A DNA stretch of 26,864 bases. Origin: Nanoarchaeales archaeon. GTDB lineage: Archaea; Nanobdellota; Nanobdellia; Woesearchaeales; UBA583. Below the pieces are notes generated by a model that saw only the letters and a list, made by a program, of their open reading frames with translations, did no database searches and was not told where the DNA came from. Below, one piece after another: positions 23,523 through 26,864 of this stretch. The translations under genes and the position numbers were made by a program. Each line of letters starts with the position of its first letter. Positions within the stretch are counted from its first letter, which is position 1. The stretch is from positions 1-26,864 of the forward strand of contig JABSQY010000015.1 in NCBI GenBank assembly GCA_013215525.1. The letters run 5' to 3'.

Positions 23523-23777
23523 ATGAGTGATAAAAATTGGAGAAATAATTTAGATTTAGTTATTGAACAAAATTTAAATGAATTAATTAATGAAACATAT
23601 GAGTACGATTATGCAATTAAAAAAGCTAAGGATAAATCCAAAGCGCAAATGTGGGTTGCACTTGCAATTATTAATAAAAAATTAAATGATTTGTCTTTGG
23701 AGAAAGTTGGGAGATCTTCTTCTAAGATTCCTAAGGATGAGATGAGTAAAATTTTAAAAACACTTGAAACATTATAG
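23523..23777 (+). CDS. Small helical protein of unknown function, 84 aa
   Basis: I place the start at 23523 (MSDKNWRNN). The frame is open from 23466, but TTTATAAA at 23493-23500 is 23-30 nt before this ATG and inside the longer version. The protein is mostly charged helix (L-D-L-V-I-E-Q-N-L-N-E-L-I-N-E, then A-I-K-K-A-K-D-K-S-K-A-Q) with no cysteine or membrane segment. It could be a small nucleic-acid or protein-binding factor, but nothing in the sequence proves it. Confidence 0.6.
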   Translation: MSDKNWRNNLDLVIEQNLNELINETYEYDYAIKKAKDKSKAQMWVALAIINKKLNDLSLEKVGRSSSKIPKDEMSKILKTLETL

Positions 23778-23831
23778 TATTGTATTTTTTAATTAATTTA
23801 ATTTTTAAATTTATTTTATATTAATTTTAAC

Positions 23832-23852
23832 TATAAACACACTATGTTTATA
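23832..23852. promoter_or_regulatory. Palindrome overlapping the protease gene's TATA box
   Basis: TATAAAC-ACACTAT-GTTTATA is an inverted repeat with 7-bp arms. Its right arm is part of the TATA-like box TTTATAATATATAA (23847-23860), about 16-29 nt before the ATG at 23876. A possible operator. Confidence 0.35.
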
Positions 23853-23875
23853 ATATATAATTACATCATATAGTT

Positions 23876-25750
23876 ATGATTAAAAAAAAAAGTTTAACTA
23901 ATAAAAAAATTAGTATAAAACAAATGTTTACTAAAAGATTTTTTTATGTAAGTTCTATTGTAATTTTAAAAATATTACTAATTAGTTTTGTAATTTATGG
24001 TTTATATGAGAATAATAGTTCTTATGCAAATACTGTGTCGCTTCTTGCAGTGTCTGAAAATAGTGAAGGTGATATTGTGTCAGGTTCAACTATTGATTTA
24101 AAATTAGTTATAAAACCTGGAACTGGACAAGTGTTTATTAAACAGTCAGCGCTTGTAGAGATTGATACACAGATATCAGTTACTAATTCAAATAAGATTG
24201 CATGCTCTTTGTTTAAACTTGATTGTTCTAGTTATAATTTTTATTATGAATTTGATGCAAGTTCTTTAGTTTTAAAAGGCCCTTCGGCAAGTTCTGCTAT
24301 TGCAATACTTACAGCGAAAACTATGAATCGTGAAAAAATTAGAACAGAAGATGTTGTAATTACAGGAAGTTTAAATTCTGGTGGAATTGTGGGAGTTGTT
24401 GGAGGAGTTGATAAAAAGATTGAGACAGCAATTGGCCATAATTTTGAGAAAGTTCTTGTACCTGCATTTTCTGATTTTAATAAAACTAAAGAATTTGTTG
24501 GAATAGAAGTTATTAGAAGCGTAGACATAATAGACGCGTATAATGAGTTTAATGGAGATAGTTATACTTTAGAACTTGAAAAAGTTGAAAGTAAAGAGTA
24601 TCAATTACTTATGAAAAAACTTTCAGATGATATGTGTGCTCGCGCTGATGAATATCATAATAGTATTGATTTTAGTTTAATTGAAGAAAATACTACTAAT
24701 TTTAGATTAATTAATAATTCTAAAAATTCTTTAAATGATTCTAAAGTTGCAGATAGTAAAGGAAATTATTATTCAATGGGAAGTTATTGTTATAATGCTA
24801 ATTTAAATTATAAAAATGCGTTTGAAAATTTGAAAAATTTAACACTTAAAGAAAGAGATAATAAAATAAATAATTTTGAAAAAAAAGTTAAAGAAAGTAT
24901 TAAATTATTTGAATCAAAAGAGTATAAAAATAATATTAAAACTATGAATGATTTTTATGTTTATTTAATTTTAATTGATAGAACTTATGAAGCTTTAAAT
25001 TTAATTGAGAATGCAGTAGAACTTAATGTTAATTTATCTAATTTTGAGATTATTAATGAAACAGACAATTCAACAAGTTTAAGTCTTAATGACACTCAAA
25101 TTAAAAATTATAATAATAATATTTTAATTCAAAAAAATAGATTATATTCATATTCTGTTGAAAGGTTTTATACTGTTTCATTATGGGAAAAATTTATTTC
25201 ACACACAGGAAATGAAATTAGTTTTGATGAAGTAAAAATTAATACTGTTTGTAAAAAGATTAATAGAGAGATTTCAATTAAAAATGAGTTATTATTAAGT
25301 TATGAATTGGATGTGTTTAATGGTTTAATTAGTGAACAGTTAGAGTATGATAAAGCAGGTGAAAATAAATATTTATGTATTTACAAAGGATTAGAGTTAG
25401 ATGGGAGAATTAATACTGTGTTAAATTCCGCTGGAATTTCTGATGGTGATTCTGGGGAATTTATTGAGAAATTTGTACAGTTAACTAAGACTAGAATTAA
25501 TTTGAATTCGCAAGGTAGTTTTCCATTTATTCCAACTATTTATTCAGAGTATTCAGGAGATTTGATTTCGCAAGGTGATGTGAGTTCTGGTTTGTTGTAT
25601 TCTAATTACGCGATGAGTTATTCAAATTTAAATTTATATTTACAAGAAGATAGTATTAATACTGATGAATTATTTGAACTTACAGCAGAAAAATTATTTG
25701 ATAATTTATTATTTGTTGTAACTATATTAGTTGTTATTGCGTTTATGTAA
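23876..25750 (+). CDS. Membrane-bound Lon-like serine protease (S16 family, COG1750-type)
   Basis: The 624-aa protein has an N-terminal membrane segment (about 22-42), a Lon-type proteolytic domain (about 52-225), a long Glu/Lys/Asn-rich helical region (about 230-600) and a C-terminal hydrophobic helix (606-623). The S16 catalytic dyad is visible: Ser137 in L-K-G-P-S-A-S and Lys181 in the G-G-V-D-K-K element, with V-G-V-V-G-G just before it as in Lon. There is no AAA+ ATPase domain, so it resembles the archaeal secreted/membrane Lon-like proteases (COG1750). The protease part probably faces outward, where it could trim or clear surface proteins. It does not overlap other genes and has its own promoter. 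Confidence 0.82.
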   Translation: MIKKKSLTNKKISIKQMFTKRFFYVSSIVILKILLISFVIYGLYENNSSYANTVSLLAVSENSEGDIVSGSTIDLKLVIKPGTGQVFIKQSALVEIDTQISVTNSNKIACSLFKLDCSSYNFYYEFDASSLVLKGPSASSAIAILTAKTMNREKIRTEDVVITGSLNSGGIVGVVGGVDKKIETAIGHNFEKVLVPAFSDFNKTKEFVGIEVIRSVDIIDAYNEFNGDSYTLELEKVESKEYQLLMKKLSDDMCARADEYHNSIDFSLIEENTTNFRLINNSKNSLNDSKVADSKGNYYSMGSYCYNANLNYKNAFENLKNLTLKERDNKINNFEKKVKESIKLFESKEYKNNIKTMNDFYVYLILIDRTYEALNLIENAVELNVNLSNFEIINETDNSTSLSLNDTQIKNYNNNILIQKNRLYSYSVERFYTVSLWEKFISHTGNEISFDEVKINTVCKKINREISIKNELLLSYELDVFNGLISEQLEYDKAGENKYLCIYKGLELDGRINTVLNSAGISDGDSGEFIEKFVQLTKTRINLNSQGSFPFIPTIYSEYSGDLISQGDVSSGLLYSNYAMSYSNLNLYLQEDSINTDELFELTAEKLFDNLLFVVTILVVIAFM

Positions 25751-25930
25751 TAATTTTACATCTATTTTTCGTCACACAAATAAACCAGATTACAAAAAGT
25801 AAACTATTTTTTAATTATTATTTTATTTTTTGTAGTCTAGATTTTAAACTGTTAAATTATTAGAAATCGTTTTAAGCATATTTTTTTATTTTTCCTATAT
25901 GAGATTAATTTATCTTGAAGGTTTTAAAAA

Positions 25931-26581
25931 ATGAATATAAAAAAAATAATGATGGGAATCACACTAGTGTGTGCAAGTTTTGGAACGGTGTTTTCAATAG
26001 ATGGAGTTGGAGGAGGTGCTGTAACTGTCACTAATACAGGAACACTTACAGAAACTACAAGTGAGTCTGCGACAGCAGTTGGAGGGAATGTAACGCAAGT
26101 TAATGTTCAGACAAACATTTCAACAATTAAGTGGCAAGGATTTTATGGAAATATTGGAGGAAATATTAGTTTAGGAATTGGAACAGATAATTTTTATAGT
26201 TTTGGTGCTGCTTTATTTCAAACTATTTATGTGACACAAGGAACAAACACAGATTGGGTTAATTTAGTTGCAGGAAACGCAGCTGATGTAGATACAACAT
26301 GGAATTTTGGCGTTGCCGATGATGTTGACCAAGCAGTTGATGTGTTTACTGGATCAAGTACATTTGCAGGAGTTGCAATTGTCCCTTCAACAAATATAGG
26401 AAGTTTTAATATGGGGATTTTAAATAATGGTACAAATTCTAAATCAACAACAGTATTTGTTGCAGATATTGAAAATCCTGGAATTGTAGGTTTTGATAGT
26501 AATTCTTTTAATTACCAGATTATGGTCCCAGTTGAGACAACAGTTGCTGAGACATATAATTTTTACGTATCTTTAAAATAA
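25931..26581 (+). CDS. Small secreted surface protein
   Basis: A 216-aa protein with a signal peptide (1-22, ending T-V-F-S), a low-complexity T/A/G/S-rich start and a beta-rich body. It has no cysteine after the signal and no C-terminal anchor. A motif W-Q-G-F-Y-G-N-I-G-G-N-I-S-L (about 69-82) resembles a recurring surface-protein block in DPANN-like genomes, from memory only. Lacking an anchor, it must be attached non-covalently or released. The stop codon lies in AAATAAATATTTATTT (26576-26591), a 16-bp perfect palindrome that may end the transcript. Confidence 0.7.
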   Translation: MNIKKIMMGITLVCASFGTVFSIDGVGGGAVTVTNTGTLTETTSESATAVGGNVTQVNVQTNISTIKWQGFYGNIGGNISLGIGTDNFYSFGAALFQTIYVTQGTNTDWVNLVAGNAADVDTTWNFGVADDVDQAVDVFTGSSTFAGVAIVPSTNIGSFNMGILNNGTNSKSTTVFVADIENPGIVGFDSNSFNYQIMVPVETTVAETYNFYVSLK

Positions 26582-26690
26582 ATATTTATTTATTTTAAAC
26601 TAAATTTTTAATTTGATTTAAAATTGAAACTTTTATTTCTGAGTATTTTTTATAACTTATATTTATATTTTAATAAATATTCTTAATTAT

Positions 26691-26864
26691 ATGAAATATA
26701 ATAAACTAATTTTTATTTTGATAATTGGAATTTTATTTAATTTAAGCTTAGGGTTTGCAGACAGTAATAATTATCAAATTGTTGTGAATTCTCAAGAATG
26801 GCAAGATGTATATTCTAGTTCAATATATAGTTCTTTAGAAAATACAGAATTAAACTATTTAAAT
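26691..26864 (+). CDS. Secreted protein, 5' end only
   Basis: 58 codons are visible: a signal peptide (MKYNKLIFIL to G-F-A, about 1-23), then a segment with N-S-Q-E-W-Q-D-V-Y-S-S, reminiscent of cell-wall-binding-repeat type archaeal surface proteins. It runs off the window without a stop. TATA-like AT-rich DNA (26657-26672) precedes it. The family is uncertain with this little sequence. Confidence 0.7.
   Translation, partial: MKYNKLIFILIIGILFNLSLGFADSNNYQIVVNSQEWQDVYSSSIYSSLENTELNYLN

Noticed and set aside
1..26864. tRNA genes, CRISPR arrays, insertion sequences or toxin-antitoxin pairs
   Set aside because: No T-loop-like tRNA block, regularly spaced repeats with spacers, transposase-like ORF or recognisable toxin was found on either strand.

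Overview
The window is strongly AT-rich archaeal DNA that looks like a DPANN lineage of the Woesearchaeota/Pacearchaeota/Nanoarchaeota type. The support is: two archaeal/eukaryotic-type ribosomal proteins (L15e, S8e), a TrmI-type tRNA methyltransferase, a bacterio-opsin-activator type HTH regulator, an archaeal PUA protein, and secreted proteins whose class III (type IV pilin-like) signals begin with G-Q-[IV]-x-I-F-I. Many genes have a TATA-like box about 22-35 nt before the start codon and no Shine-Dalgarno, which suggests mostly leaderless mRNAs. The code is standard (TAA, TAG and TGA all stop). The lineage is an inference, because no rRNA is present.

Layout. 1-2368: a tandem CobA-like ATPase (minus), a 48-aa Cys/His micro-protein and trmI (minus). 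2369-5285: a probable major surface protein with a C-terminal anchor, then two small unknown genes. 5337-11028 (minus): four cell-surface genes in two pairs; each pair has a very large pilin-like protein (772 and 702 aa) preceded by a small membrane-anchored partner. 11156-14072: RppH-like Nudix hydrolase, HTH regulator, SGNH hydrolase with a five-helix membrane protein, and a PUA protein. 14135-15644 (minus): GNAT, a 57-aa protein and an ABC-2 type permease without an ATPase. 15826-20403 (minus): two paralogous glycoprotein-like surface proteins flanking a smaller anchored protein. 20404-21701: a structured leader or ncRNA region, then the L15e-S8e operon. 21804-26864: unknown small genes, a membrane-bound Lon-like (S16/COG1750) protease, a small secreted protein and the start of another secreted protein.

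The theme is cell-surface construction. At least ten genes encode secreted or membrane-anchored proteins, mixed with RNA-related housekeeping genes. No mobile element, CRISPR array, tRNA or rRNA was seen. The most unusual non-coding signals are: a start-codon-sequestering hairpin and a larger folded region before L15e; a 13-bp element found five times, always between genes and always in one orientation; hairpin-dense DNA between convergent genes; and one palindromic TATA box serving two divergent genes.
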